Origin: Natronoflexus pectinivorans
Lineage (GTDB): Bacteria; Bacteroidota; Bacteroidia; Bacteroidales; Marinilabiliaceae
Assembly (NCBI RefSeq): GCF_004345615.1
Contig: NZ_SLWK01000013.1
Span: forward strand, 1 to 64,000
DNA: 64,000 nucleotides
Reading direction: 5' to 3'
Positions 8,111-17,245 of the stretch are shown one piece after another. The position numbers and the translations under genes are program-made. The notes beneath the pieces were generated by a model. It had not been told where the DNA came from, made no database searches, and was given only the letters and a program-made list of their open reading frames with translations. Every line of letters begins with the position of its first letter. The first letter of the stretch is position 1.

Positions 8111-10765
8111 TCATTTTTCTTGTACAATAATGTTACTTCCCTGTAATGTAACAGTTAGACTATCACTACTAATCCCTTTTGCTCCAACAGAGCCCTTAAT
8201 AACTCTTTTTTCTCCGGGCAATAAACTAATATAGTTATCATCCCAAAATACTGGTAAAACAGGCTCCATGGTATTTTTATTTACAATTTGATACTCAGCA
8301 AAAAAGGCAATTACGTCAGCCTGATTTTCAAGATTAACGGTAAAAATGAACTCATCGCCAGATTTTATTACATCGTAGCTAAAATTGACGTTTGCATGAG
8401 GCATGTTTTGGATCTGCGTGAGGTCGGCATGCTGCTTATTAGGAGTCCAATACCATGTTGTACGATCAAAATCCGGAACATCATCCACTGTTGACAACCA
8501 GTAAAAATTATTGGCAATTTCATTACCAGCATCATCTTTCAACCTGAGATCCAGGAACCAGGTGGTTGATGGAATATCTAACCCGGGCATTTCAACAACC
8601 ATTTTTGCTGAATTTGCATCAATATTGGTGGTAAGAGCAGTTTCAAACATTAGGTTTGAATTCAAATCAAAAGCTTTAACCGCAACGCTCAAATTTTCTT
8701 GAGATTCCAGAAAATCGTTATTTAGATAGATATTACCGTTGCCATAATTATAAATAAGAGTAAGGGGTGCAGCAGCTTTGCGTGTTCCATAAAATGCACC
8801 GGTTGGCATAAGGTAATAGTCGAATAGTTGCCAGTAAAAAGTAGGCCATGCACTGTTAAACATCCATTGAACAACCCCCGTACTGTTATATTTATTTACA
8901 GAGAAAGCTTCAAACATCGGACGAATGGCTTCATAGTTTGCAATTTGATTAACAAACAGAAAATCCTCCAGATTATTAAACTCGCCATAGCGGGCATGAA
9001 ATGCTCCCAAATAACGATCCAGATTTTCGAATTGGTTTCGACCACTGTAGTATAACCAAACATCGTCCACCGGCCATAAATGCTCCTCAGGAATCATTCT
9101 CCTGATACTGGAAAGAGGAGGAATTTGAGGACCCGGACCAACTTCGGTATTAAAACCAAAAGCTCCTCCATAACGCTCATCTATGTACCAATAAACCGGT
9201 GCAACCCAATCATAAGGCCCCTCCATTTTAACCCCGGTAGGACCACTGATAATACTCTGCCTGGGATCAGAATCTCCCATGAGCATGGCACCACCGCAAT
9301 AACTTAAAATAGGTCGGGTGGTATCAGCTTTGGCCATTCTTTCATTCAGCATAACTTCCAGAGAAGGGCGAGGCAGTTTGTCACTTCCATAAGTCCAGAT
9401 TGCGACACTCGGATGACGACGGTGCCACAGCACTTGGTCTCGGTAATTGTTGGCATGCAATGTTTTTGCTTCTTCCCCGCGTATTGAGACATAATCATCA
9501 TGCGGAATTCCAATATACGATTCCCATTCCCAATGGGCAGTCCATCCCAGCATCAAAAGCAGTCCCAGTTCGTCGGCAGTTTCCATAATGGTTCTGTTTC
9601 TGCCCCAGAAACTCTCCAGACGAATTGAGTTCAGATTTACATGTTGCGCATATTTCAACTGATCTATAACTTTCTGATCGCTATCTGCAAGCAAAATATC
9701 ATCTACCCATCCGGCACTTTTAACAATCAGTTTCTGACCATTCACTTTAAAGCCTCTATATCGGTTCTCATTCCAAAAATCCTCAATCTCCCTAATTCCA
9801 AACCGAAATTCGTCCCTGTCGGTCAGCCTATTATCCACTAAAACTTCCAGTTCCAAGTCGTATAAAGCCTGTTCACCCATGTTATTAGGCCACCACAGCC
9901 TTGGGTTTTTCATATGCAGTTCCGGAAATTGACCAGACCTAAAAAATATCTCTCTGGTTTCTCCCGGGTTTAACCGAACTTCCTTTTTCAAATTTAGATT
10001 ATCAAACTTTGCAGTTATTTCAGTTCTTTGCTCAACCCCGGAATGATTGGTAAGATAGGTTGAAATGGTTACCTCAGCCTCATCCAAAGTCTCTTTATTT
10101 ACTTTGGTAACAACATTTGAGTGGCGCATTGATACAGGACCTGATTGCTTTAAGGTTACATCACGCCAAATACCCATTAAATTATCTGCGGGTTTAGGAT
10201 TCCAGTCAACAAAACCTTTGCTTACATCTACTCCGAATACCGGAGGGATGATTTCTATGGCCAGATGGTTTTCTCCCTGATTTATTAATTTACTTACATC
10301 AAAGTTCCATATCCCGTATGAACCTTGGATTAAATCATCTCCGGCTACTTTTTGTCCATTGAGCCAGACATTGGCCTTAAAGTTGATTCCATTTAATGTG
10401 ATCTGGAAAAAGTTCTTTCCTGGTTCTTTATCTACATTAAATGTGGTTCTGTACCACCATGGTACCTGATAAGGTACTGTGTCCATTTGCTCCAGTACAC
10501 CGAATTCAAACAAATCGGGAAACTTTCCGTTTTGCTGCAATCCATGCATCACGGTAGCCGGTAATGTTACCGGATACCCAAACGAACGATCAAAGTCTGC
10601 TCCCGATATTTCAGAACCGGTTGCATTCACTTCATCAGAAGAAAAAATTTGCCAGCCTTTGTCAAGGTTTCTTTCAAAAACTTTTTCATTGTAATCTGGA
10701 GTACAAGAAAACAGCATAAAAAAACTTGCCGCTGCAATTTGTAAAAAAATAGACTTCTTTTTCAT
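8111..10765 (-). CDS. GH2 exo-beta-D-glucosaminidase-like lipoprotein
   Basis: 884 residues with a lipoprotein signal (hydrophobic stretch ending FMLFSC). Domains in order: galactose-binding-like sugar-binding domain, Ig-like GH2 domain, TIM barrel from about residue 320 to 600, then C-terminal Ig-like domains. In the barrel IWTYGSDKLPRP has Asp where most GH2 enzymes have the Asn-Glu acid/base pair. This Asp is the hallmark of the exo-beta-glucosaminidase (CsxA) subgroup. The predicted nucleophile Glu lies in GFNTEVGPGPQ. Substrate could be chitosan-type or another beta-linked oligosaccharide. The promoter about 350 bases upstream overlaps a perfect LacI-type operator, and a repeat-B dimer lies in the leader. 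Confidence 0.82.
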   Translation of the reverse strand: MKKKSIFLQIAAASFFMLFSCTPDYNEKVFERNLDKGWQIFSSDEVNATGSEISGADFDRSFGYPVTLPATVMHGLQQNGKFPDLFEFGVLEQMDTVPYQVPWWYRTTFNVDKEPGKNFFQITLNGINFKANVWLNGQKVAGDDLIQGSYGIWNFDVSKLINQGENHLAIEIIPPVFGVDVSKGFVDWNPKPADNLMGIWRDVTLKQSGPVSMRHSNVVTKVNKETLDEAEVTISTYLTNHSGVEQRTEITAKFDNLNLKKEVRLNPGETREIFFRSGQFPELHMKNPRLWWPNNMGEQALYDLELEVLVDNRLTDRDEFRFGIREIEDFWNENRYRGFKVNGQKLIVKSAGWVDDILLADSDQKVIDQLKYAQHVNLNSIRLESFWGRNRTIMETADELGLLLMLGWTAHWEWESYIGIPHDDYVSIRGEEAKTLHANNYRDQVLWHRRHPSVAIWTYGSDKLPRPSLEVMLNERMAKADTTRPILSYCGGAMLMGDSDPRQSIISGPTGVKMEGPYDWVAPVYWYIDERYGGAFGFNTEVGPGPQIPPLSSIRRMIPEEHLWPVDDVWLYYSGRNQFENLDRYLGAFHARYGEFNNLEDFLFVNQIANYEAIRPMFEAFSVNKYNSTGVVQWMFNSAWPTFYWQLFDYYLMPTGAFYGTRKAAAPLTLIYNYGNGNIYLNNDFLESQENLSVAVKAFDLNSNLMFETALTTNIDANSAKMVVEMPGLDIPSTTWFLDLRLKDDAGNEIANNFYWLSTVDDVPDFDRTTWYWTPNKQHADLTQIQNMPHANVNFSYDVIKSGDEFIFTVNLENQADVIAFFAEYQIVNKNTMEPVLPVFWDDNYISLLPGEKRVIKGSVGAKGISSDSLTVTLQGSNIIVQEK

Positions 10766-11115
10766 ATGTAAAAATTTAGTTTGTTCATTGCCTTCCAGCT
10801 AATATCAAGAAATTATCCTGCGTATTAAAAAAGCTATTAAGCATATTCAATATCAATTCTAAATGACCTCTTTTCATGTGTCTAAAATTTGTTTTTAAGT
10901 AATCACATGGAACTCGCCATCATAGTCATTCTCCTGTGTGAGAAGATTTTCTCATGGCTCGTTTCATCTGTTTAAAATTTGTTTTTCAGTTGATCCCGAT
11001 TACTCGGGAGAACTCACCAATCCAGTCATTACTAATTCGACTGGGCTCAGTACATCGCCTGTGTGAGAATTGATTCTCAAGGTTCGTTTCATCCATTCAA
11101 ATTGTATTCGTACTA
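10766..11115 (-). other. Long 5' leader of the GH2 gene, mostly repeat B
   Basis: If the promoter at 11116-11146 is correct, the GH2 transcript has a leader of about 340 bases occupied largely by the family B repeat dimer (10875-11092). No credible open frame is present. Confidence 0.45.
10875..11092. repeat. Repeat family B, copy 1 (tandem dimer)
   Basis: Two head-to-tail units. The first (10875-10969) matches the copy at 38721-38832: CATGTGTCTAAAATTTG... to CTCATGGCTCGTTTCAT. The second (about 10975-11092) matches the reverse complement of 22909-23036, including TCCCGA.TACTCGGGA, CCAGTCATT, CGACTGGGCTCAGTAC, CGCCTGTGTGAGAA and CGTTTCAT. Internal dyads (CCCGA/TCGGG, TGAGAA/TTCTCA) allow folding. 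Confidence 0.8.
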
Positions 11116-11146
11116 CAAAAATAGAAAAGAACTTACAAATATGCAA
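11116..11146 (-). promoter_or_regulatory. Promoter of the GH2 gene
   Basis: On the minus strand TTG (11146-11144) is separated by 20 bases from TATTTTTG (11123-11116), fitting the Bacteroidota consensus. The -33 TTG lies inside the operator palindrome at 11142-11155. Confidence 0.6.
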
Positions 11147-11155
11147 GCGCTTGCA
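11142..11155. promoter_or_regulatory. LacI-family operator, perfect palindrome TGCAAGCGCTTGCA
   Basis: This 14-bp perfect palindrome has the central CG and AAGCGCTT core typical of LacI/GalR-family sites. It covers the -33 element of the GH2 promoter, a position suited to repression. The LacI-family gene at 12048-13061 is the obvious candidate regulator. I found no second exact copy in the window. Confidence 0.65.
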
Positions 11156-12047
11156 CTTTATTAAAAAACAATTTGTAATTGTTAGCTGTTTTCCGGTTAG
11201 CGTACTCATATTAAAACATCAATTTAGGAAAGAGTTTTAGGTTACCTGATTTCAAAACGTATTTTTTTGTCGTGCTAAAAACCTGAATGTTTGCACATTA
11301 TAAAGTCAAAGGATAACTATGAATAACACTTAAATTTTAATAGTGAGACACCCACATTACAAAAACAAAACATCCATGCTGCTAAATATGTGGGCATTAC
11401 GAAATCAACAAAATAAATCATCCGGAACTCATGATTTATAATTTTTAAATCATTCAGATATTTATGAAGTCCATACAAGAAAAACCTTTATCAATTATAT
11501 TAATATGCAGACTAAATAGTCGACTCCAATTTATTTTAGTTAAATGTATAGTAGAAGGTCTTTAAAATTATGTGACCACGAAAGAAGCTGTATAATTGAA
11601 TGTTACATTGCAGAAGATTCGCAAAATTTTTAAACATCGCCCTCTCTGTATTCTCGCAAACGACACAATCTCATGCTATCAGTTCGAGCCCAATAGATTA
11701 AGTTGCTTAATTTATTCAAGATCTGTTCGTATGCTCATAGAACAATACAGAAGGTTTAAATTCAAATAACAATATCACTGTTGTCCGACTAAGATTATTT
11801 TTTGATAATCATATAATAGATTTCTCGCTTCGCTTATAACGACAAGCTGTTACGTTGTGAGAGGTGAAGGGGTTATTGCGGCGAAGCAGCAATAACCCCC
11901 TCACCTGCCTTGACCTCCTGAAAGTTTCGTCATTTCGAGCAGAGCGAGAAATCTAAATTAATTAGCCGGTCAGTAGTGATATCCTAAGAAGAAATATGGT
12001 CAAGAATTATAATGGAGGAAAAGCTAACACAATCTGATTTAGGTTAA
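11156..12047. other. Gene-free stretch between the GH2 operator and lacI
   Basis: About 890 bases, AT-rich, containing family A copy 2 and otherwise no open frame or recognisable gene remnant. It lies downstream of the lacI-family stop codon, so it also holds the 3' end of that transcript. Confidence 0.55.
11773..11981. repeat. MITE-like family A, copy 2
   Basis: About 209 bp, the near-identical reverse complement of the copy at 31095-31305. Edges are imperfect inverted repeats: TATCACTGTTGTCCGA on the left and, reading inward from the right, TATCACTACTGACCGG. Inner arms AGATTTCTCGCTTCGC / GAGCAGAGCGAGAAATCT flank a hairpin core of GGTGAAGGGGTTATTGCGGC type. No transposase is encoded. Confidence 0.8.
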
Positions 12048-13061
12048 TTACCTAAAAGAACTGCTTCTAATAATAAGTTGAATAGGTTTAATGATGGTTT
12101 GAACATCAATTGATTCACCTAGGCACTGTTCAAGAATTAGCTGCATAGCACTCCTACCCATTTCATTTCCAGGCACTTCAATAGACGAAAGTGAAGGTAC
12201 AATGTACTCATGAGCCGGATCATCTCCAAAAGCAACAAAAGAGATCTCTTCCGGCACTCTTAAACCAGACTCTGTAGCTATTTTAGTTGCTACTAATCCG
12301 GTGTGACTATCCGAAGTAAAAATTCCATCAGGAGGTTCTGGCATTGACATCCAAACTTTCATTGCTTCCTGCACATCTCTTGTTGACAAGTCTGTCGACA
12401 AATGATATTTTGCATGTATCGGAAGACCTGCCTTTTGCATCGCGTCTAAATATCCTTTAGATCTCTCCTTAAAAACAGGGCATCCCATGGGACCTCCCAA
12501 GTGTGCAATGCGTTTGCAGCCGGATCGAACAAGGTGTGAAACAGCCTGAAACGCACCTTCATGGTTATCTACCACAATTTTGGGACAATCTAGTTCATAA
12601 CTTACCCTATCAATCAGAACCAGAGGAATTCCGTTTTTAAGAATTTTTGAAAAGCGAGTAACATCTGATGTTTCAAGCGACAAACAAGCAATGATACCAT
12701 CAACTCTGGTTGAGTTGAATAAAGTAAGAATGTCCTTTTCCCTTTCGGCCAGTTCATTTGTTTGTGCAATAATGATGCGGTAGCCCGCATCATAAGCAAG
12801 TTCTTCGATACCGCTAACAACCTGACTGAAAAAATGACGATTAACCGAAGGAACCATCACCCCGATGATATTGGTCTGCTTTCTGGAGAGACTGGAAGCC
12901 ACCATATTAAGATCATATCCTAATTCAGCAGCTTTATCTCTTATCAGATCCTTGGTCTTTTCGCTGATTTTATTACTGTTATTTAATGCACGGGAAACTG
13001 TGGATGGAGCCACATTCAATTCCCGTGCAATATCATTTATGGTGATGGTTGTTTTAGCCAT
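12048..13061 (-). CDS. LacI family transcriptional regulator
   Basis: 337 residues. The N-terminal helix-turn-helix (ITINDIARELNVAPSTVSRAL, residues about 5-25) and hinge region (KAAELGYDLNMVASSLSRKQ) are followed by a periplasmic-binding-protein-like effector domain (IIGVMVPSVNRHFFSQVVSGIE ... GIFTSDSHTGLVATKIA ... ISFVAFGDDP). It lies among xylan-active glycoside hydrolase genes on the same strand. The perfect operator at 11142-11155, over the GH2 promoter, is the most likely target. The effector is presumably a mono- or oligosaccharide or sugar phosphate. Confidence 0.94.
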   Translation of the reverse strand: MAKTTITINDIARELNVAPSTVSRALNNSNKISEKTKDLIRDKAAELGYDLNMVASSLSRKQTNIIGVMVPSVNRHFFSQVVSGIEELAYDAGYRIIIAQTNELAEREKDILTLFNSTRVDGIIACLSLETSDVTRFSKILKNGIPLVLIDRVSYELDCPKIVVDNHEGAFQAVSHLVRSGCKRIAHLGGPMGCPVFKERSKGYLDAMQKAGLPIHAKYHLSTDLSTRDVQEAMKVWMSMPEPPDGIFTSDSHTGLVATKIATESGLRVPEEISFVAFGDDPAHEYIVPSLSSIEVPGNEMGRSAMQLILEQCLGESIDVQTIIKPIQLIIRSSSFR

Positions 13062-13144
13062 TTACTTCATTATCTGAAATTTTCGGTAAAATTATTAATT
13101 ACGATTTTCAAAGTTAAAAAATTACCGCAAATAAAAATGAAGCA

Positions 13145-14857
13145 CTATTTAAATATATCATCATTACCGGTATACTCAAACCAATGGTAATTAGCACTAA
13201 TTCCACCTTCAGAACTTTCGGTTGTTTTAGTGTAGAGTCCAAACATGCTTCCGATAAAACCGCCGGCAGTTTCCGTACTTAAAAAACGAGCATCCTGCTC
13301 TTCACCTATTTGGAACCATGTGTCCCCATCATAGGAGAAAAAGAACCGGTATACATCAACGTCAGAATCAATTCGAAGATACAATTTTTCAGCTAAAGAG
13401 TCAGACAGTGTTTGTGTGGCCAGAACGACCATCTCGTCTTCAATGGCATTTGGTACAGATTTATACAAGCTAATAACAGGTTGATTGTCCTTCAACGATT
13501 GAGCAAGATAATAATAACGATGTTCATTTTGCAAAACAGCCAAACCTGCATGCTGCCCCTCACCCTCCGGTTTAAATTCAAGTGATGTGGTTGCCTTACA
13601 AACCATATGTTGTTGTCTTCTTCCCAGAAATGAAGGGTTGAAATGTTTTATTGTTGATGCAGGTAAAAGGCTCATATTTAAAACTCCTTTTTCAGGGATT
13701 AAATTAAACCATGAAGACTTTGGTGTGCGAATTTGCACCCATTTGAAGCCCAGACTTGGTTGATCAAAATCATCACGCACCGTGAAATTTCCATGTAAAG
13801 GTTTGGCGACGCGTTTATCCTTCAAAGCTGCATCAAACTCAAATTGGAAAGGAATCACTTCCGATTCAGGGTTGATAACCGGCCAACCATCTTCGGTCCA
13901 TTCCACCTTAGACATAAATGTTTCGCGTCCTGTGTTGTAGTGGTTACCATCATAAGGACGACAAGCCAAATAAACGGCCCACCAATTTCCTTTTAAGTCC
14001 TGAATCATATCTGCATGGCCTGTGGAAGTTATGGGGTTTGGGCGATTTGGATCCAGATGCATCTGGGTTAAAATCGGATTGTTTTCCCAAGGGATGTATG
14101 GCCCCCAAATATCTTCACTTCTAAAAATCACCTGACGATGGTTCACACTAGTTCCACCTTCGGCAGCAGAGAGATAGTAATAATCTCCAACTCGATAAAT
14201 GTGAGGCCCTTCAATCCAAACCGGTTGCTCGGAAATATCCACGCCTCCATCAACAAGAATCGATTGATCGCCTACCACCTGCATTTTTTCAATATCTATC
14301 TCAAACATCCTGATTGTTCTGTGACCCTCATACAGAGGTTGATCATCAGGCGCATCGCTGTTATAAATCATATAAGTTTTACCACTTTCATGAAAGAAAA
14401 GTGATGGATCAATTCCTATTACTTCCGGAAAAAAATAGGGGTCAGACCATGGGCCGGCTGGATTTGTGGCAGTCACTACAAAGTTCCCACGTCCATAAAC
14501 TTCAGTACAAGCAACATAAAATGTTCCGTCATGATATTCAATGGTTGGCGCAAACATTCCAGCACCTGCTAAACTAAGGCTATCAAGTTTCATCTGATCC
14601 GGTCTGTGCATTACATGACCAATCTGTTCCCAATTGATCAGATCAGGACTGTAAAAAATTGGTATCCCCGGAAAATATCCAAAAGTTGAATGTACCATGT
14701 AATAACCATTAGGGCCTTTACATACGCTGGGATCGGGATAAAACCCAGGTAAAATTGGATTGTTTACCTCAACCGTTTCAAATGGTGATGTACACATTGT
14801 AAACGCAATAATAATTAACAATGACGACAAGAATGTTTTAGCTTTCTTAAATATCAT
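13145..14857 (-). CDS. GH43 beta-xylosidase/alpha-L-arabinofuranosidase, exported
   Basis: 570 residues with an N-terminal export signal (LLIIIAFTMC, probably a lipoprotein). The five-bladed propeller of GH43 opens with NPILPGFYPDPSVC, whose Asp is the general base. IGIDPSLFF carries the pKa-modulating Asp and WIEGPHIYRVGDYYYL the catalytic Glu acid. From about residue 370 a beta-sandwich C-terminal domain (FDQPSLGFKWVQIRTP...) is present, as in the GH43 xylosidases with a concanavalin-like second domain. It sits between lacI and GH3 genes on the same strand. It would remove xylose or arabinose from xylan oligosaccharides in the periplasm or at the cell surface. Confidence 0.9.
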   Translation of the reverse strand: MIFKKAKTFLSSLLIIIAFTMCTSPFETVEVNNPILPGFYPDPSVCKGPNGYYMVHSTFGYFPGIPIFYSPDLINWEQIGHVMHRPDQMKLDSLSLAGAGMFAPTIEYHDGTFYVACTEVYGRGNFVVTATNPAGPWSDPYFFPEVIGIDPSLFFHESGKTYMIYNSDAPDDQPLYEGHRTIRMFEIDIEKMQVVGDQSILVDGGVDISEQPVWIEGPHIYRVGDYYYLSAAEGGTSVNHRQVIFRSEDIWGPYIPWENNPILTQMHLDPNRPNPITSTGHADMIQDLKGNWWAVYLACRPYDGNHYNTGRETFMSKVEWTEDGWPVINPESEVIPFQFEFDAALKDKRVAKPLHGNFTVRDDFDQPSLGFKWVQIRTPKSSWFNLIPEKGVLNMSLLPASTIKHFNPSFLGRRQQHMVCKATTSLEFKPEGEGQHAGLAVLQNEHRYYYLAQSLKDNQPVISLYKSVPNAIEDEMVVLATQTLSDSLAEKLYLRIDSDVDVYRFFFSYDGDTWFQIGEEQDARFLSTETAGGFIGSMFGLYTKTTESSEGGISANYHWFEYTGNDDIFK

Positions 14858-14963
14858 AACAAATAGTTTTTAAGTTTCGCAGACGTGAGTAATTCTATAT
14901 TTTTTTTAGCCCATAAAGTATGATAACGATTTTACGTGCCATGTAATAAGTTTAAAAAAGAAA

Positions 14964-14997
14964 AAACATTCTTTTTATATTTCAAAAAAGAATGTTT
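14964..14997 (-). terminator. Intrinsic terminator between GH3 and GH43 genes
   Basis: A 13-bp stem AAACATTCTTTTT (14964-14976) with AAAAAGAATGTTT (14985-14997). Reading on the minus strand it starts 16 bases after the GH3 stop and is followed by a T-rich run. It separates the GH3 and GH43 transcripts, so GH43 probably has its own promoter in 14858-14960. Confidence 0.8.
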
Positions 14998-15013
14998 AAA
15001 AGAATTTAGAGTT

Positions 15014-17194
15014 CTATCGAACATTTAAAGTTGTTCTTACCGGCACCGGCATTCCCAATTCCACACTCCGCTCAGTGGGCAAAGCACCACCAATAGCTAT
15101 TGTATAATCACCGGCATCTATAGTTTCCTTCCCGTAGTCATCAATTAAAACAAGCATATCTTTGTCTATTTCAAATACTACTTCGCGCGACTCTCCAGGC
15201 TCAAGAAAGATCTTTTCAAATCCTCTAAGGGAGAACAATGGCGTTCTTGTGACCCTGGAAGGCGGATTTGTTATATAAAGTTGTACAACTTCAGAAGCAG
15301 CCATGTTTCCAATGTTTGTAACAGTAGCCCTTACTGTTGTCTTTCCATCACGTCTGATGCGACGGTCCGCAAGGCTAATGTCAGAATATTCAAAACTGGT
15401 GTAACTAAGGCCATAACCAAAGGGGTACATAGGTGACTCTTTCATATATCGGTATGTGCGCCCCTCCATTGAATAGTCTTCATAGGGCGGCAGTTGATCC
15501 AGGGACATTGGATATGTAACAGGAAGTCTCCCTCCAGGTGCTGCATCGCCAAACAAAACATCGGCAACAGCATTTCCTCCTTCTTGCCCGGGATACCAGA
15601 CCAACAGAACTGCGTCAGCCAGTTCATGAACCTCTTTAAGGTTCATTGGACTCCCTCCAACAATGACTGCGACGATTTTATTATTCTCATTTCGGGTAAG
15701 TCTTCTTAAATAGTCCAACTGATTTTCCGGGATGGAATAGTCCAAACGATCACCGTAATAGGGTGAAGCGATAGCTTCTCCTTCCTCTCCTTCCAGTAAG
15801 TTTGTTATACCCAAAACTAATATTGTTACATCACTAACACTTGCACTGCCGGTTGACCAATCAATTGGATTCACATTAGGCCTGTCCAGAAGAATGGCGG
15901 GTCGATATTGTACTTGGCTACCGATTTGGACCCTTCCTGCAATGCCTTCCAGAATTGTTACATATCGGTCGTTTACTCCATAATAATTACCTATTAGAGC
16001 ATGTATACTGCTTGCATTGGGACCTGTGACAAAATAGCGCGATAAATCATCCCTCAAAGGCAAAATGCCATTGTTCTTCAACAAAACCATTGATTCAACT
16101 GCGACCTCACGAGACAAAGCCCTGTGGGTTGAAGAATTTAAAACGGTATCAGGGATATTGGCATAAGGGTTGATCTCTTCAGGATCGAACATTCCAAGCC
16201 GAAAACGGGTAGATAAAAGCCGTGATAAGGCCACATCAATTTGATCTTCTGTGATTAATCCTCGTTCTACAGCAGTTACTAGATTTGGATTATATACTGA
16301 CCCACACTCTAAATCGACACCATTTATCAGTGCTAATGCTGCTGCTTCAACAGCATCTTCTGCAACATTTATGCTGGTAAAAAAATCGTTAAGAGACCAA
16401 CAATCTGTAACAACATGTCCCTTGAACCCCCATTTATCTCTTAATACTTCATTGATTAAATAGTTATGCGCACAACAAGGTTCTCCATTGGTACTGTTAT
16501 AAGCACACATTATGGCTTCAACTCCAGCATCTACCAAGGTCTTAAAGGCAGGCAGATATGTTTCATACAAATCCTTTGTAGAAGCTATGGCGTTAAATTC
16601 CCTTCTTCCATGCTCTGGCCCGCTATGCACAGCGTAATGTTTTGCTCCAGCAGCAGTTTTAAGATATCGGGGATGATCACCCTGTAATCCCTTTACATAA
16701 GCAGTCCCAATGAGACCTGTTAAAAAAGGATCTTCTCCATATGTTTCCATACCCCTCCCCCATCTGGGATCTCTGTAAATGTTGATGTTAGGTGCCCAAA
16801 AAGTTAAACCGCCATATCTCAAACGAATATCCCGACGAGCCGCAGCGTGATGCAAAACTCGTGCTTCATCGGATACTGCTGTGGCAACTCTTTCTATCAA
16901 CTCCGGGTTAAAGGTTGCACCCATAGCAATAGACTGTGGAAAAACGGTGGCTATACCGCTTCGAGCAACCCCATGCAATGCTTCGTTCCACCACTCATAT
17001 TCCTGAATATTAAGATGAGGAATAGCAGGGCTGGTATTTGCCATCTGCGAAACCTTCTCCTCCAGTGTCATTCGTGATAGCAAATCGTTGATTCTTACGT
17101 CTATCTCTTGATTGGGATCTAAATACAATGGATTATCTGCAAAAAGGGGAGCAAGCAGAAAAAAAAGGATAATCAGGGAGTAAAAACTTTTCAT
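15014..17194 (-). CDS. GH3 beta-xylosidase/beta-glucosidase
   Basis: 726 residues with a cleavable signal peptide (LIILFFLLAPLFA then DNPL). The two-domain GH3 catalytic unit starts with DLLSRMTLEEKVSQM. The nucleophile Asp is in HVVTDCWSLNDF. The second, alpha/beta sandwich domain contains VILVLGITNLLEGEEGE and VLLVWYPGQEGGNAVADVLFG. A fibronectin-III-like domain closes the protein (VTNIGNMAASEVVQLYI). The WWNEALHGVAR and CAYNSTNGEPCCAH segments are characteristic of the xylosidase-rich branch of GH3. With GH67 and GH43 neighbours, xylan 1,4-beta-xylosidase is the most likely activity. Confidence 0.9.
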   Translation of the reverse strand: MKSFYSLIILFFLLAPLFADNPLYLDPNQEIDVRINDLLSRMTLEEKVSQMANTSPAIPHLNIQEYEWWNEALHGVARSGIATVFPQSIAMGATFNPELIERVATAVSDEARVLHHAAARRDIRLRYGGLTFWAPNINIYRDPRWGRGMETYGEDPFLTGLIGTAYVKGLQGDHPRYLKTAAGAKHYAVHSGPEHGRREFNAIASTKDLYETYLPAFKTLVDAGVEAIMCAYNSTNGEPCCAHNYLINEVLRDKWGFKGHVVTDCWSLNDFFTSINVAEDAVEAAALALINGVDLECGSVYNPNLVTAVERGLITEDQIDVALSRLLSTRFRLGMFDPEEINPYANIPDTVLNSSTHRALSREVAVESMVLLKNNGILPLRDDLSRYFVTGPNASSIHALIGNYYGVNDRYVTILEGIAGRVQIGSQVQYRPAILLDRPNVNPIDWSTGSASVSDVTILVLGITNLLEGEEGEAIASPYYGDRLDYSIPENQLDYLRRLTRNENNKIVAVIVGGSPMNLKEVHELADAVLLVWYPGQEGGNAVADVLFGDAAPGGRLPVTYPMSLDQLPPYEDYSMEGRTYRYMKESPMYPFGYGLSYTSFEYSDISLADRRIRRDGKTTVRATVTNIGNMAASEVVQLYITNPPSRVTRTPLFSLRGFEKIFLEPGESREVVFEIDKDMLVLIDDYGKETIDAGDYTIAIGGALPTERSVELGMPVPVRTTLNVR

Positions 17195-17245
17195 AACAGA
17201 AATGTTTAAAAGGACTGAAGGGGTAAAAACAACATAAAAATAAGA

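Noticed and set aside
11000-11209. Minus-strand open frame of 69 codons upstream of GH2
   Set aside because: It is made of repeat B sequence and crosses the operator. No homology or start context.
11641-11760. Possible gene remnant in the GH2-lacI spacer
   Set aside because: Both strands were read through by eye. Frames are interrupted by stops with no recognisable motif.
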